From Actinomycetaceae bacterium (lineage in GTDB: Bacteria; Actinomycetota; Actinomycetes; Actinomycetales; Actinomycetaceae), in NCBI GenBank assembly GCA_030524055.1, contig JAUNHH010000005.1:72334-136333 (forward strand): a DNA stretch of 64,000 bases, given 5' to 3'. Of this stretch, positions 1 to 8,701 are shown piece after piece (position 1 is the stretch's first letter; each line of letters opens with the position of its first letter). A model generated the notes under the pieces. The model was not told where the DNA came from. It was given only the letters and a program-made list of their open reading frames with translations, and did not search any database. Made by a program: the position numbers and the translations under genes.

Positions 1-61
1 GCGCCCTGAACCGCTGGTGTCGGTCAGGACGCGGGGCCGATAGCACCCTGGGAGGTGCTGG

Positions 62-1642
62 TCAGGCGCGCCAGATGAACTCGACCCGGCGGGCGAGCAC
101 GTCGGCGCGGTGCGCGTCGCGGCGCGCATGGAACACTTCGGTGGTCTCGTTGCGGCGCTTGGGCACGGCGGTCATCATGTCGTCGGGGTGGGCGTGGACG
201 AGCACGGCTTGCAGGATCAGGCTGGTCGCCTGGTACTGCCACATCGGGGTCCGTCCCTCCCACTCGGCGGCGACAGTGGTCATGTCGATGCTCGGCCCCG
301 CCTGCTGTTCGGGTAGGGCTGCGGTGTACTCGCGGCGGGTGGCCTCGATCCGTTCTGCGATCCGGGCCCGTTGCCGCACCCACATGGCCTTGTCGATCAG
401 CCCGTCGTAGTAATCATCATCCAGCTTCGCCAAGCGTTCCCGGTCGGCATCGAGCCTCGCCGCCAGCCCGACACGCACACCCGCGTCCGCGCTCGGCGTC
501 GCTGGCTTCGAAGGGTTGAGGGTGATCTGCTCGAACGTCGCCAGCACCGCCTCCTCGATGAGCCTCTCGATTTCGGCGGAGCGAATAGAGCGGTGACACC
601 CGCCGCGCGTCGCCTGGATACACTGGTAGACGGGGCCTCGGTGAAGCATCGCCGTCCCGCACTCCGAGCAACGGATCAGCCCAGAGAACGGATACAATCG
701 CTTCGCGACTCCGCTGCCGGGCTGGTGGAAGTTCCGGGCCTTCTTCCTCGCGTCGAGCACATCGGAGACGTGCTGCCAGGTGTCTTCGTCCACGATCGCG
801 GGCCATGCCGCTTTTACCTGCATCAGCGAGGTTTTGGAGCGGGTTCCGTCCGGCAAGAGCGGTCGGTACTCCCGCACGCCCTTGGTCGCGGGGTTGCGCA
901 GCATCAGTTTCAGCGTCCGATCCGACCACGCACACCCGTGAGTGGTGAGCACGCCGCGCTCGTTCCAGTCCTTGCGAATCCGGTACAGCGACTCACCGGC
1001 CAGCACCCGCTGCATCGCCTCGACCACCATCGGCCCGGCCACCGGATCGATCACCAACTCACCTGCCTCTGCCCGGTACCCGAACGGCACCCTGCCACCG
1101 TGCCAGGCACCCTCAATGGCCTGCTGCTTCGCCGCCCGCGCGACACGGCGGGCGGTGTCAGCGGATGACTTGTTCGCCATCGCCACCAGCACCCTGGCCA
1201 TCGCCACATCAGAATCCGTGTCCAAGCGGAGTGAGCCGGTCACGGAGCGGACGGTGAACCCGCCGAGCACCTTCGCATCAATGAGGTCTTCCAAGTTACG
1301 CGGGTCGCGCACCGCCCGATCCAGGTCGTAGGCGACCATCACCTGCGCCTGTCCCTCGGCGAGACTTTTGAGCATGGCGCGGAACTGCGGACGGACAACG
1401 CGCCGCACCCGCTCACCCGACGGGAGAGTGATCGTGCGCTGCTTGAACGCCGAGGTGTCGTTCTCACGGAACACCGCTGTGACTTCCCAGCCGTGGGCTG
1501 TGGCGTAGGCGCGGCAATCGGCTTCCTGCCGGTCAACTCCACGTTCGGTGCCTTCGGGGTCGTCGCTGATCCTGACGTACACCACCGCCCGCAACCGCTC
1601 CGTGGCCTGTTCCTGCTGTTCGTGGCCCATCCCTCGGCCCAC
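62..1642 (-). CDS. Large serine recombinase (integrase family)
   Basis: Site-specific recombinase that joins DNA through a serine-phosphate link; large forms integrate phages, ICEs or cassettes. The 526-aa protein shows an N-terminal resolvase domain (about residues 17-165) with VVYVRISDD, whose Ser is the nucleophile, a recombinase domain (about 180-290, with GRVPFGYRAE), a zinc ribbon near residue 323 (CSECG, later YQC and GGC) and a charged helical C-terminus. The gene starts only about 20 bases from the junction with the relaxase fragment on its right, as expected when the attachment site lies beside the integrase. GTG 1642 has AGGAAG just upstream; ATG 1630 is the alternative start. Most of its element would lie to the left, outside the window. 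Family call is firm; substrate site is inferred. Confidence 0.93.
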   Translation of the reverse strand: MGRGMGHEQQEQATERLRAVVYVRISDDPEGTERGVDRQEADCRAYATAHGWEVTAVFRENDTSAFKQRTITLPSGERVRRVVRPQFRAMLKSLAEGQAQVMVAYDLDRAVRDPRNLEDLIDAKVLGGFTVRSVTGSLRLDTDSDVAMARVLVAMANKSSADTARRVARAAKQQAIEGAWHGGRVPFGYRAEAGELVIDPVAGPMVVEAMQRVLAGESLYRIRKDWNERGVLTTHGCAWSDRTLKLMLRNPATKGVREYRPLLPDGTRSKTSLMQVKAAWPAIVDEDTWQHVSDVLDARKKARNFHQPGSGVAKRLYPFSGLIRCSECGTAMLHRGPVYQCIQATRGGCHRSIRSAEIERLIEEAVLATFEQITLNPSKPATPSADAGVRVGLAARLDADRERLAKLDDDYYDGLIDKAMWVRQRARIAERIEATRREYTAALPEQQAGPSIDMTTVAAEWEGRTPMWQYQATSLILQAVLVHAHPDDMMTAVPKRRNETTEVFHARRDAHRADVLARRVEFIWRA

Positions 1643-1670
1643 CTTCCTACTCGTGTGAGAGGTAGGTGCG
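1643..1670. other. Putative attachment-site junction of the serine recombinase element
   Basis: Short stretch between the recombinase start and the first relaxase codons. It carries an imperfect inverted repeat (CCTAC at 1646-1650, GTAGG at 1662-1666) typical in layout of serine integrase att sites. The relaxase reading frame meets a TAG at 1663-1665 exactly here, so the relaxase gene has been cut at this point. Position is seen; the assignment as att is inference. Confidence 0.4.
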
Positions 1671-2379
1671 TTTACAGAACCTCGGCTACGCCGTCACCGC
1701 CCACCGCGCCCAAGGCATCACCACCGACACCGCCCACGTCCTCGTCGAACCCACCACCACCAGGGAGAACCTGTATGTCGCGATGACCCGGGGTCGAGAA
1801 TCGAATCAGGCGTACGTCATCCTCGACCGTCCCGACGATCACGCCGCCCCGCATCCGGGCGACAATCCCGACGCCACCGCCCGCTCGGTCCTCTACGGCG
1901 TGCTCCAACACAGCGGTGCTGAGCTGTCGGCGCACGAGACCATCACCGCCGAGCAAGACCAGTGGGGCTCGATCGCCCAACTCGCCGCCGAATACGAAAC
2001 CATCGCCGCCGCCGCCCAACACGACCGCTGGACCACCCTGGTCCGCGGCTCCGGGCTCACCGACGAGCAAGCGCAAGCCGTCATCGACTCCGACGCCTTC
2101 GGCGCATTGACCGCGGAACTGCGCCGGGCCGAAGCCAACCACCACCACATCGACACCCTCCTGCCACGCCTCATCAAGGCGCGCGGGTTCGCCGACGCCG
2201 ACGACATCCCCTCCGTCATCCACCACCGCCTCACCCACGCCACCACCCGACCCGCAGGATCAGGCCGCACACGACAGGCACCGCGTCTCATCGCCGGGCT
2301 GATCCCCGAAGCCACCGGCCCCATGACCCCCGACATGCAACAGGCCCGGCATCCGGGATCTCAACCTCGACCTAGGTAG
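1666..2379 (+). pseudogene. C-terminal fragment of TraA/MobF-type conjugative relaxase-helicase
   Basis: The reading frame encodes the last helicase motifs and tail of an actinobacterial TraA/TrwC-like relaxase: LGYAVTAHRAQGIT and NLYVAMTRGRESN are the RecD-like helicase motifs V-VI. The N-terminal relaxase and Walker domains are absent, cut at about 1663. The native tail runs to about residue 222 (PMTPDMQQA) and then changes to RHPGSQPRPR, where the DNA switches to ATPase coding sequence in another frame. The fragment is therefore broken at both ends and GTG 1666 is only the first in-frame start codon. It marks a lost plasmid or ICE. No independent function is expected. Confidence 0.8.
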
Positions 2380-2386
2380 CAGTTCC

Positions 2387-4759
2387 TTGGTTGTGGTCGG
2401 ACCGAATGGCTCAGGCAAGAGCGGAGTGGTAGACGCTATCGATTTCGCCTTGAAGGGTAAGGTCACTCGCCTCAGCGGAGCTGGCACAGGCGACATCTCC
2501 GTCGCAAAGCACGCGCCACACGTGCGCCAGCGCGATAATCCAGCCGCTGCTAGGGTCACTTTGACGTTCACACACCCAGCTAGCGGACAGACCGGCACTC
2601 TCACTCGCAGTGTGAAGACCGCAGGCCAGTTCACCCTAGAGCCCGAGACTCCCGAACTCGTCGCAGCCGTGGAATGGGCTGCTCATCATCCTGAGTTGAT
2701 CCTGTCTCGACGTGAAGTCATCAAGTATGTCAACACCGAGCCGGGGAAACGTGCCCAAGAGGTGCAGGCTCTTCTCAAGCTCGCTCGCATCGACGAGACT
2801 CGTCGCCTACTCAACGCAGCCCGCAACAAGACGAACACTGCCGCCAAGAGCGCGGACGACGCTGTGAAGTCCGCAGAGGATGCCGTCAAACGTGCTCTTG
2901 ACATTACCGATCTGCTGCCGAGCAAGGTCGCAGTAGTGGTCAATAGGAAGCGTGAATTGCTTGGCCTGGAAGCGCTGCCAACAGCTACTCTTGAGACTAA
3001 CCTCAGCGTCGAAGCCAAAACCGAAGGCAGTCAAAGTGCTTTCAACCGGGCGGCGGCCATCCGGGACATCGAAGCCATCACCAGCTACTTGGCTGAGCAC
3101 AAAGACCTCGACAGCGCCGTAAGCGACCTAGACACTGCGCTGACTGCACTCGAGGCCGATCCCGCAGTTCTTGACGTGCTCAAACACCGCCAACTGGTCG
3201 AGGTAGGCCTGCCACTAGTGGACAATACCGCGTGCCCGCTGTGCGACCTGGAGTGGCCCGACGTTGCATCGCTGCGACAACATCTGTACGACAAACTTGC
3301 TCGGTCTGAGACAGCCGCGAACCTCCAGCAGCGCATCCAGACCGCGGCGGGCAAAATCACGGGGCACCTTCGCGACGTTCGGTCCTTGATTCAGGCGGCG
3401 CAGCCGCACGCCGTGGCGCTAAGGCAGTCTGCGTTGCAGACGTTACTATTGGACTGGTCAAACAACCTCGCCGCGTTCGAGGTGAAGCTGACTACAATCG
3501 AGTTCATACGCGATGAGTCCGCGCGCATCACCACCGATCCCTTGGCTGCTCCGTCGCCGATAGCTGATGGACTGAAGACGCTTCGAGCAGCGATCGAGGC
3601 ACTGCCAGACCAGACCGCCACCGAGGCCGCACGGACCTTCCTCGCTGTCGCCCAAGACCGTTGGACGCAGCTATGCCAAGCGCGGGCGAGAGCACGGGAG
3701 GCAACCGCAACTCACAAAGTGGCGAACGAGGTCTATGAGAAGTATAACTTTGTGGCAGATGCTGCACTGACGACGCTCTACAAGACCGTCGAGACCGACT
3801 TCAGCGATTTCTATCGGCAGATCAACGCCGACGACGAATCATCCTTCAAGGCAGGGCTGTCCCCAATCGCTGGGAAACTTGATCTCGAAGTTGACTTCTA
3901 TGGGCTTGGCATGTTTCCACCGATGGCGTACCACAGCGAAGGCCACCAGGACGGGGTGGGGCTGTGTCTCTACCTGGCCTTGATTCGCCAGCTCCTCAAA
4001 TCGGACTTCCGGCTCGCCGTTCTCGATGATGTTGTCACGTCCGTGGACGCGAACCACCGCCGACAGTTCTGTAAACTGCTCAAGGATGTCTTTCCAGACG
4101 TCCAGTTCATCATGACGACCCACGATGAGGTTTGGGCTCGCCAAATGCAGTCGGCGGGTCTCATCGCTCGCCGTTCTCTTGCTCGTTTCCACGGCTGGAC
4201 TGTCGATGGGGGGCCGTTTTACGGTCAAGGTGGAGACTTCTGGGCTCAGATCGAAGCCGATCTTGCCGCTGACGATGTCCCCGGCGCGGCTCATAAGTTG
4301 CGGCGCAATCTGGAGTCCTCTCTGGCAGACATAGCTGCAAGTATCCAAGGCCAGGTTGTGTTCCGCCCTGACAATAACTACAGCCTCTCGTCCTTCTTCT
4401 CAGCGGTCAAGGGCCGGCACAGGGACCTGCTCAAGAAGGCCACTGCCTCGGCAAACTCTTGGAACAACGATGCAGCGAAACGGAAAGTTGAAGAGCTGAA
4501 TGAAGAGAGAAGGATAGCAATACTCGCGCAGGATGGGGAGAACTGGGCGATCAACGCTCTCGTCCACAACAACGACTGGGCGACCATGACGAAAGCAGAT
4601 TTCATGCCAGTCGTTGAAGCCTGCAAACAGTTCCTCGAACTGTTCACCTGTAGTAACGATGCGTGCACCGGGTGGATCTATGTTCTCGGCATCCCTGGGA
4701 AGGAAGAAGTACTCCGGTGCTCCTGTGGGGACTTCAACTTAAACCTACGGAGGAAGTAA
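2387..4759 (+). CDS. SMC/Rad50-like ATPase with zinc hook, 5'-truncated
   Basis: ABC-type ATPase of the SMC/RecN/Rad50 class, a class common in DNA repair and anti-phage systems. Seen: Walker A GPNGSGKS (residues 5-12), long helical arms, a CPLC pair (283-286) placed like a Rad50 hook, a signature-like SEGHQDG (517-523), Walker B LAVLDD (543-548), a switch His in MTTHDE (576-581), and a C-terminal region with NALVHNND and a Cys-rich ribbon (CSNDAC, RCSCG). The frame is open upstream and encodes GIRDLNLDLG from about 2348, the strand that should precede Walker A, so TTG 2387 is not the ancestral start; the first 10-25 codons were lost at the junction with the relaxase fragment. Whether it is still translated is unclear. 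It converges on the gene at 4807-5976. A specific defence family could not be assigned. Confidence 0.75.
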   Translation: MVVVGPNGSGKSGVVDAIDFALKGKVTRLSGAGTGDISVAKHAPHVRQRDNPAAARVTLTFTHPASGQTGTLTRSVKTAGQFTLEPETPELVAAVEWAAHHPELILSRREVIKYVNTEPGKRAQEVQALLKLARIDETRRLLNAARNKTNTAAKSADDAVKSAEDAVKRALDITDLLPSKVAVVVNRKRELLGLEALPTATLETNLSVEAKTEGSQSAFNRAAAIRDIEAITSYLAEHKDLDSAVSDLDTALTALEADPAVLDVLKHRQLVEVGLPLVDNTACPLCDLEWPDVASLRQHLYDKLARSETAANLQQRIQTAAGKITGHLRDVRSLIQAAQPHAVALRQSALQTLLLDWSNNLAAFEVKLTTIEFIRDESARITTDPLAAPSPIADGLKTLRAAIEALPDQTATEAARTFLAVAQDRWTQLCQARARAREATATHKVANEVYEKYNFVADAALTTLYKTVETDFSDFYRQINADDESSFKAGLSPIAGKLDLEVDFYGLGMFPPMAYHSEGHQDGVGLCLYLALIRQLLKSDFRLAVLDDVVTSVDANHRRQFCKLLKDVFPDVQFIMTTHDEVWARQMQSAGLIARRSLARFHGWTVDGGPFYGQGGDFWAQIEADLAADDVPGAAHKLRRNLESSLADIAASIQGQVVFRPDNNYSLSSFFSAVKGRHRDLLKKATASANSWNNDAAKRKVEELNEERRIAILAQDGENWAINALVHNNDWATMTKADFMPVVEACKQFLELFTCSNDACTGWIYVLGIPGKEEVLRCSCGDFNLNLRRK

Positions 4760-4806
4760 CGAAACGAGGTGCCGCGTGTGCTCCACGTGATGGTTCGCGC
4801 GGTTGG

Positions 4807-5976
4807 CTAGTGAAACGTCACCACTTCTCCCGAGTGACTTGCCGGGAAGTACTTGACCCCGACCTGATAGCGGCGGACCGTGCCGGTGTCATTGGGGAAC
4901 TCTACTTGAACCGTGAACATCACCGCGTCGTTCTCGGGAGCGGGTTCGCCGTCACGGGTCCCAGGGACGAAGCGCAGGTTGAACATGAGGCCGCTCCGGA
5001 CCTTGGCCTCAATAGCCTGCGCGAGTTCCTCAGGGCCTAGCCCATCGAGTCCGGCTTTGCGCACTGAAACTCCGTGGCCATCGGTTTCGCTTGTCAAGTA
5101 GATAAATCGTCGGTCATCGAGATCAAGCTTCAACTCGCTGAGCGGACTCTGCGCGCCACCCAGCGCAGTCAGCGTGAGCGCGCTGTCTGCGTTGGCCCAC
5201 TCCGGTACACCATTGTCCATGCGGTGGTTGAGTACCACGTCGTAGAGCATCTGCTCAACTCCTACGAGCCGGAAACCGTGGTCTCTGATGGGCAGGGTGA
5301 TGTGCGGTGAGCCGTTCTCGTCGGCTGGAACGACGAGCACATCGCCGTCCCGGATCGCGTACTGCGGAAGCAGCATGAACGACTTGAGTGGAGTCCAAGT
5401 CGAGCAGTCAATGTATCCCAAGTACGCGGCCGTCGAGTCTCGCAACGCGGCGTCCATCGCGCTGACCTGTGTTCGCGACACGTTAGTGAGATAGAGGACG
5501 TAGTACTGCTCAGTGGCCAATTGAGGAAAGTCGTTCGTACGGACGAGGTGTTCGTCCAATTCCTTCCACACCCAACCGGTTGGCGCGTTGAGGATGTCGC
5601 CCCGACTGATCGCAGTCCGCTGAGGTCCGTGACGCCAGAGCGCTGGCAACCAAGATTTCGAGAATTCGAAACCATAGTGATCGCTCCTGGCGGCGGTGGA
5701 GTCGAAGATGAAGGCGATCTCAGCATGCGTCGTCCGGGGAGTCAAGGCCCACCGCAGGTTGGCGTACGTTACGCCGCCCTTGGCAAGTTCGCGGGTGGTT
5801 TCGCTATGCAGCTCACGGATGAGGTTGCCAACATGTTTGCTGTCGAGGTCGAGCGCTGCCGCAATCGATGAGACGTACACGTTCGTGTAGTTGTTTATCG
5901 AGTGAATAACGAAGGCACGACCTGTTGTGCCGGTAGATACCTCGGACTCGTTACTCATGTTCCTATCGTCCCACAC
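4807..5976 (-). CDS. Hypothetical protein with N-terminal winged-helix-like region
   Basis: 389-aa soluble protein that I do not recognise. Residues about 18-75 look like a winged helix (VSSIAAALDLDSKHVGNLIREL, split by a recognition-helix-like segment). The middle and C-terminal parts are mixed alpha/beta, with a conserved-looking LMFNLRFVPGT and VQVEFPNDTG. No signal peptide or membrane segment. It is convergent with the SMC-like ATPase, 47 bases apart end to end, and base composition is similar, so both were probably imported together. ATG 5958 (MSNESE) is an alternative start with better spacing. No function is proposed beyond a possible partner or regulator of the ATPase. Confidence 0.65.
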   Translation of the reverse strand: MWDDRNMSNESEVSTGTTGRAFVIHSINNYTNVYVSSIAAALDLDSKHVGNLIRELHSETTRELAKGGVTYANLRWALTPRTTHAEIAFIFDSTAARSDHYGFEFSKSWLPALWRHGPQRTAISRGDILNAPTGWVWKELDEHLVRTNDFPQLATEQYYVLYLTNVSRTQVSAMDAALRDSTAAYLGYIDCSTWTPLKSFMLLPQYAIRDGDVLVVPADENGSPHITLPIRDHGFRLVGVEQMLYDVVLNHRMDNGVPEWANADSALTLTALGGAQSPLSELKLDLDDRRFIYLTSETDGHGVSVRKAGLDGLGPEELAQAIEAKVRSGLMFNLRFVPGTRDGEPAPENDAVMFTVQVEFPNDTGTVRRYQVGVKYFPASHSGEVVTFH

Positions 5977-6034
5977 TGAGAGGCTTATTCACAGAATCAC
6001 CGGCCGTGGTTACAGTTGTATCCTAAATTAATCG

Positions 6035-6320
6035 ATTGGGCGGGTCATCACGGCTGTAACAACTCTGTTGGCCGACTGTCTAGCAGAAGAGCGTCCGACC
6101 CTGGAGTAAGGTGCCCAAGATACCCCCTTGCTGATCGACGGTACGCTCCTGTTCTGCTCGAGCTGGGAAACTGAGAAAATTATCTTCTCAGGCAAGTACC
6201 AACGCAGTGGTGTCAACGTTCAAGTCATCACCGACACCCACGGAAACCTTCAGTGGATCTCACCCATCCTTAAAGGGAGTGTTCATGATGTGACAACCTT
6301 CGATACCCACGAAATCGAGG
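6035..6320 (+). pseudogene. Degenerate DDE transposase fragment (IS5/DDE_4-like)
   Basis: One frame reads IGRVITAVTTLLADCLAEE, a stop at 6107-6109, then in the same frame [33 protein letters not shown] and [19 protein letters not shown]. This matches the order of motifs in DDE_4 transposases: a DG-T-L segment with the first Asp, GK-x-H-x-G-N-QV, and the PG-S-HD segment. Both the N-terminal HTH and the C-terminal Glu region are missing and there are no visible terminal inverted repeats. It ends directly before panD. Confidence 0.7.
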
Positions 6321-6379
6321 GCCACCTAATCTGTCCGCGCGCCACGTTAAAACCAAGGAAACTCTCTGGAGGAATACAT

Positions 6380-6793
6380 ATGCTTCGCCACGTTCTCGGC
6401 GGGAAAATACACCGTGCCACTGTTACTCAAGCGGACTTGCATTACGTCGGATCGATCACAATCGATGGGAAACTTGCTGACGCTGCCGGGCTGATCGAGG
6501 GGGAGCGGGTGCAAGTGGTGGACATTACGAACGGGGCCCGAATTGAAACCTATGTGATTATCGGGGAGCCTGATAGCCGCCAGATCTGTATTAATGGAGC
6601 GGCGGCTCGTCTCGTGCATCCAGGCGACCAGGTGATCATTATGTCCTATGTCTTGCTCGATGACACGGAGTTATTGGGTTATGAACCCAAAATCGTGCAC
6701 GTGAATGAAGAAAATTGCATTGTGGCGCTCGGGCATGATCCCGCTGAGCCGGTGCCTGGAGCGCCCGATCAGTTCTCCTCACGGGCGCTGTAG
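6380..6793 (+). CDS. panD: Aspartate 1-decarboxylase
   Basis: Pyruvoyl enzyme that converts L-aspartate to beta-alanine for pantothenate and CoA synthesis. The 137-aa chain matches family length and shows every hallmark: K9, the self-cleavage site G24-S25 in YVGSIT, R54 and Y58 in ARIETY, and the [11 protein letters not shown] core. ATG 6380 has GGAGG seven bases upstream (6368-6372), which fixes the start. It stands alone: no panB or panC nearby. A broken transposase lies upstream and a broken AbiEi gene downstream, so it appears to have been carried in or left behind by rearrangement. It looks intact and functional. Confidence 0.96.
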   Translation: MLRHVLGGKIHRATVTQADLHYVGSITIDGKLADAAGLIEGERVQVVDITNGARIETYVIIGEPDSRQICINGAAARLVHPGDQVIIMSYVLLDDTELLGYEPKIVHVNEENCIVALGHDPAEPVPGAPDQFSSRAL

Positions 6794-7219
6794 CGGCTGG
6801 CACACGGGGTATATCGCTTTCCGCGGTACCCGGTGAGTGAACATGATCAACTCGCTTTGGCGGTACTGTGGACACGGGTTCCTGAGGCTGTGTTATCGCA
6901 TGAGACGGCGCTGGACTGTTATGGCATCAGCGATGTGAACCTTCACCGCATCCATCTGACGGTGGGCAAGCACCGCCGCTTTCGGCGCAGTAGTGCTCAA
7001 GACTACGTCGTTCATTACGAGGACCTGGATGCCACGCAGATTGGCTGGTGGCACGAGATCCCAACGGTCACCCCGGTGACAGCTATCGAACAATGCATCG
7101 CTGGCGGAACGCCGATCTACTTACTGAGACAGGCCATCGAGCGCGGTCATGCGCAAGGCCATCTGAAAAGCACTGAAAAAGACATGTTGGCGGACTTGTT
7201 GGAGGCGCGTCATGAGTGA
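6794..7219 (+). pseudogene. AbiEi-type antitoxin, N-terminally truncated
   Basis: The frame from 6794 reads RLAHGVYRFPRYP then SEHDQLALAVLWTR, VLSHETALDCYGI and TVTPVTAIEQCIA, the pattern of AbiEi type IV antitoxins (the tail of the N-terminal winged helix, then the AbiEi_4 C-terminal domain). The frame is closed by the panD stop region at 6791, so the first part of the winged helix is missing; GTG 6833 is only an internal start. It overlaps the next reading frame by 8 bases, the usual coupling in abiE operons. Confidence 0.7.
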
Positions 7220-7382
7220 CAAACTTGTGGGTTCCCGTCTGGCTGTTTTGCTCGGAACATTGAAGCCAAAGACCAAGCAGCCAGTCTCAGCCAAGGTGCT
7301 GAACACATGGATCGCGCAAGCTGAGGGTCGTCTCGGGGGACGAGGCTCACTAAGACAGTGGGCCGATGGTGAACAAGCGTAG
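7212..7382 (+). pseudogene. N-terminal remnant of the AbiEii-type toxin partner
   Basis: ATG 7212 lies within the end of the AbiEi fragment, as in intact abiE operons. It encodes 56 residues (MSDKLVGSRLAVLLG ... VLNTWIAQAEGRLGGR) and stops at 7380-7382 before any nucleotidyltransferase GS-D-x-D motif. Position and coupling suggest AbiEii; the residues alone are not decisive. Confidence 0.4.
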
Positions 7383-7600
7383 TGCTGGCGAGAAGTCGAG
7401 TAGTGAACCCTTGCCTGCTCGCCCCTAGTTCCAGCTTGAGATCGGGAAGTGTTCGCCAGATGTTAGCCCTCTTCTTCGCCATCGGACCTCTATGGTTCAC
7501 TCCAGGTCGTGATGACCACTGTGATTTTGGCGTTTGCGTTGGGATGGGTGCGGCGGATGATCAAATCCCGTTGTGGAATTCGCTTAGGTATCGTGATGTC
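7383..7600. other. Decayed intergenic stretch
   Basis: No convincing gene. A minus-strand frame ending near 7210 begins MAKKRANIWRTLPDLKLELG (start about 7482) and could be another gene remnant, but it has no recognisable domain and overlaps the AbiEii remnant. Confidence 0.3.
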
Positions 7601-7834
7601 ATGACAACAGTACTTACTGTGCGGCTTCCTGATGAACTTGTCGCCTTTTTGGATCAGTGTGTAGCCAAGGGGATTGTTGCCAGTCGGGCGGCCATGGTGA
7701 GTCGCGCGCTTGAGCGTGAGATGCGACGTCAGGCAGCCATGACTGATGCGTTAATCCTGGCATCTCAAGGAGCTGATGACGACCTTGACGATCTAGTTGC
7801 TTGGACTGCTGCCAGTACATCCTCCGAAAGGTAG
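7601..7834 (+). CDS. Ribbon-helix-helix antitoxin-like protein, orphan
   Basis: 77-aa protein with an N-terminal ribbon-helix-helix fold: TTVLTVRLPDELVAFLDQ strand and helix A, then SRAAMVSRALEREMRR helix B. The acidic tail (GADDDLDDLVAW) is the usual toxin-binding part of MazE/RelB-like antitoxins. After its stop there is no MazF or RelE frame, only short open stretches (12-17 codons), so the toxin is missing. It probably bound its own promoter. ATG 7601 is preferred over earlier in-frame starts because the fold begins there. Confidence 0.7.
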   Translation: MTTVLTVRLPDELVAFLDQCVAKGIVASRAAMVSRALEREMRRQAAMTDALILASQGADDDLDDLVAWTAASTSSER

Positions 7835-8144
7835 GGTGCACTGTGAGGTGGACCAACCGATTTGTTGCTGCTATTTTCTAAGTAAATAGTCCCCCTGCCG
7901 CCTCTCTTGCCATTGGTGATGATGCACCCTGCGGGGGTCCTCTTCTTTCTCAGGTCTTTTGTAGGCGCGCCCTGTGTTCTACGAAGGTTTGTGGAGTGTA
8001 GAATGGTGCCTACGAGCCTTAGTAGTAACGAAATGCTGCGAGAAGTTTTCCTCCCCGACCTCGTTCCTGAAGACCAAGCGCTAGGTTAGGCAGGGGGGTA
8101 AACCTCGTCTGCCTTAAGCGTTGCCAAACGCTAGCATTATTGGC
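7835..8144. other. Intergenic region without a supported gene
   Basis: About 310 bases. I see no ORF with a recognisable domain, no tRNA and no copy of the GAGGGCGGGG repeat. Contains GCTAGCATTATTGGCATG just before the MerR start, resembling the GCTAG-rich stretch before the vapB gene at 10422. Confidence 0.5.
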
Positions 8145-8603
8145 ATGAATCGAAAGTTGAAACAAGCTCTCGCTCGTGCCACTGACCCATCCCAAGGGGT
8201 CTTGATTGAGGCCGTGGAACACCTTGTCCACGATGACCCAGCCACGTCATGGGACATTTTCGAAGCCGCTGACAATCTCGCTATTGGCGTGTATACACTG
8301 CGCGACTACGAAGAACACGGCCTGCTGGCCGTCCCTCAGGATGCACAAGGGCAGCGCTATTACGATGCGACCACAATCCGGAGACTAGCCTTCATTCACC
8401 ACCTCCACACCGCAGGAATCTCCATCGCCAACCTACAGGTCTACGTGGCCCTCGTTGACGCCGGCCCCGAGACCATCCCCCAACGCTTGAACCTCATGCT
8501 CGAATATCGCGACACTCTGCGCCGCCAGATTGCTCAACTCCAGGCAGCGCTCGTCACCGCCGAATACGAAATCATGACCTGTCAGGAAGACTCGACCGTG
8601 TGA
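8145..8603 (+). CDS. MerR-family regulator, paralogue of 11293-11751, probably decaying
   Basis: 152-aa MerR-type regulator with an unusual N-terminal extension of about 40 residues before the helix-turn-helix (SWDIFEAADNLAIGVYTLR). The C-terminal helix (RDTLRRQIAQLQAAL) is the dimerisation coil. It shares most of its residues and long identical DNA runs with the regulator at 11293. The almost invariant RYYE of MerR DNA-binding domains is RDYE here, and the aldo/keto reductase gene that follows the second copy is absent. ATG 8145 is aligned with the start of the paralogue. Likely a duplicated copy losing function. Confidence 0.8.
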   Translation: MNRKLKQALARATDPSQGVLIEAVEHLVHDDPATSWDIFEAADNLAIGVYTLRDYEEHGLLAVPQDAQGQRYYDATTIRRLAFIHHLHTAGISIANLQVYVALVDAGPETIPQRLNLMLEYRDTLRRQIAQLQAALVTAEYEIMTCQEDSTV

Positions 8604-8682
8604 CCATCCGGGGCGCTGCCCTCGTCAATGGAAAGATGTGGGTAGCTGAGCAATCGGATGCCCCGTCGCCCACCAATTTTGT

Positions 8683-8694
8683 ACGAGGGCGGGG
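8683..8694 (+). repeat. GAGGGCGGGG intergenic repeat, first copy
   Basis: Sequence ACGAGGGCGGGG between the MerR gene and the convergent TetR gene. First good copy in the window. A weak inverted partner (GCTGCCCTCGT) lies at 8615-8625, so a loose transcript-end hairpin is possible. Confidence 0.7.
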
Positions 8695-8701
8695 AGCGGT
8701 G

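Noticed and set aside
371-1168. 265-codon open frame on the plus strand across the serine recombinase
   Set aside because: It is antisense to a well-supported recombinase, rich in Arg, Pro and His, with no domain. High GC keeps the frame open.
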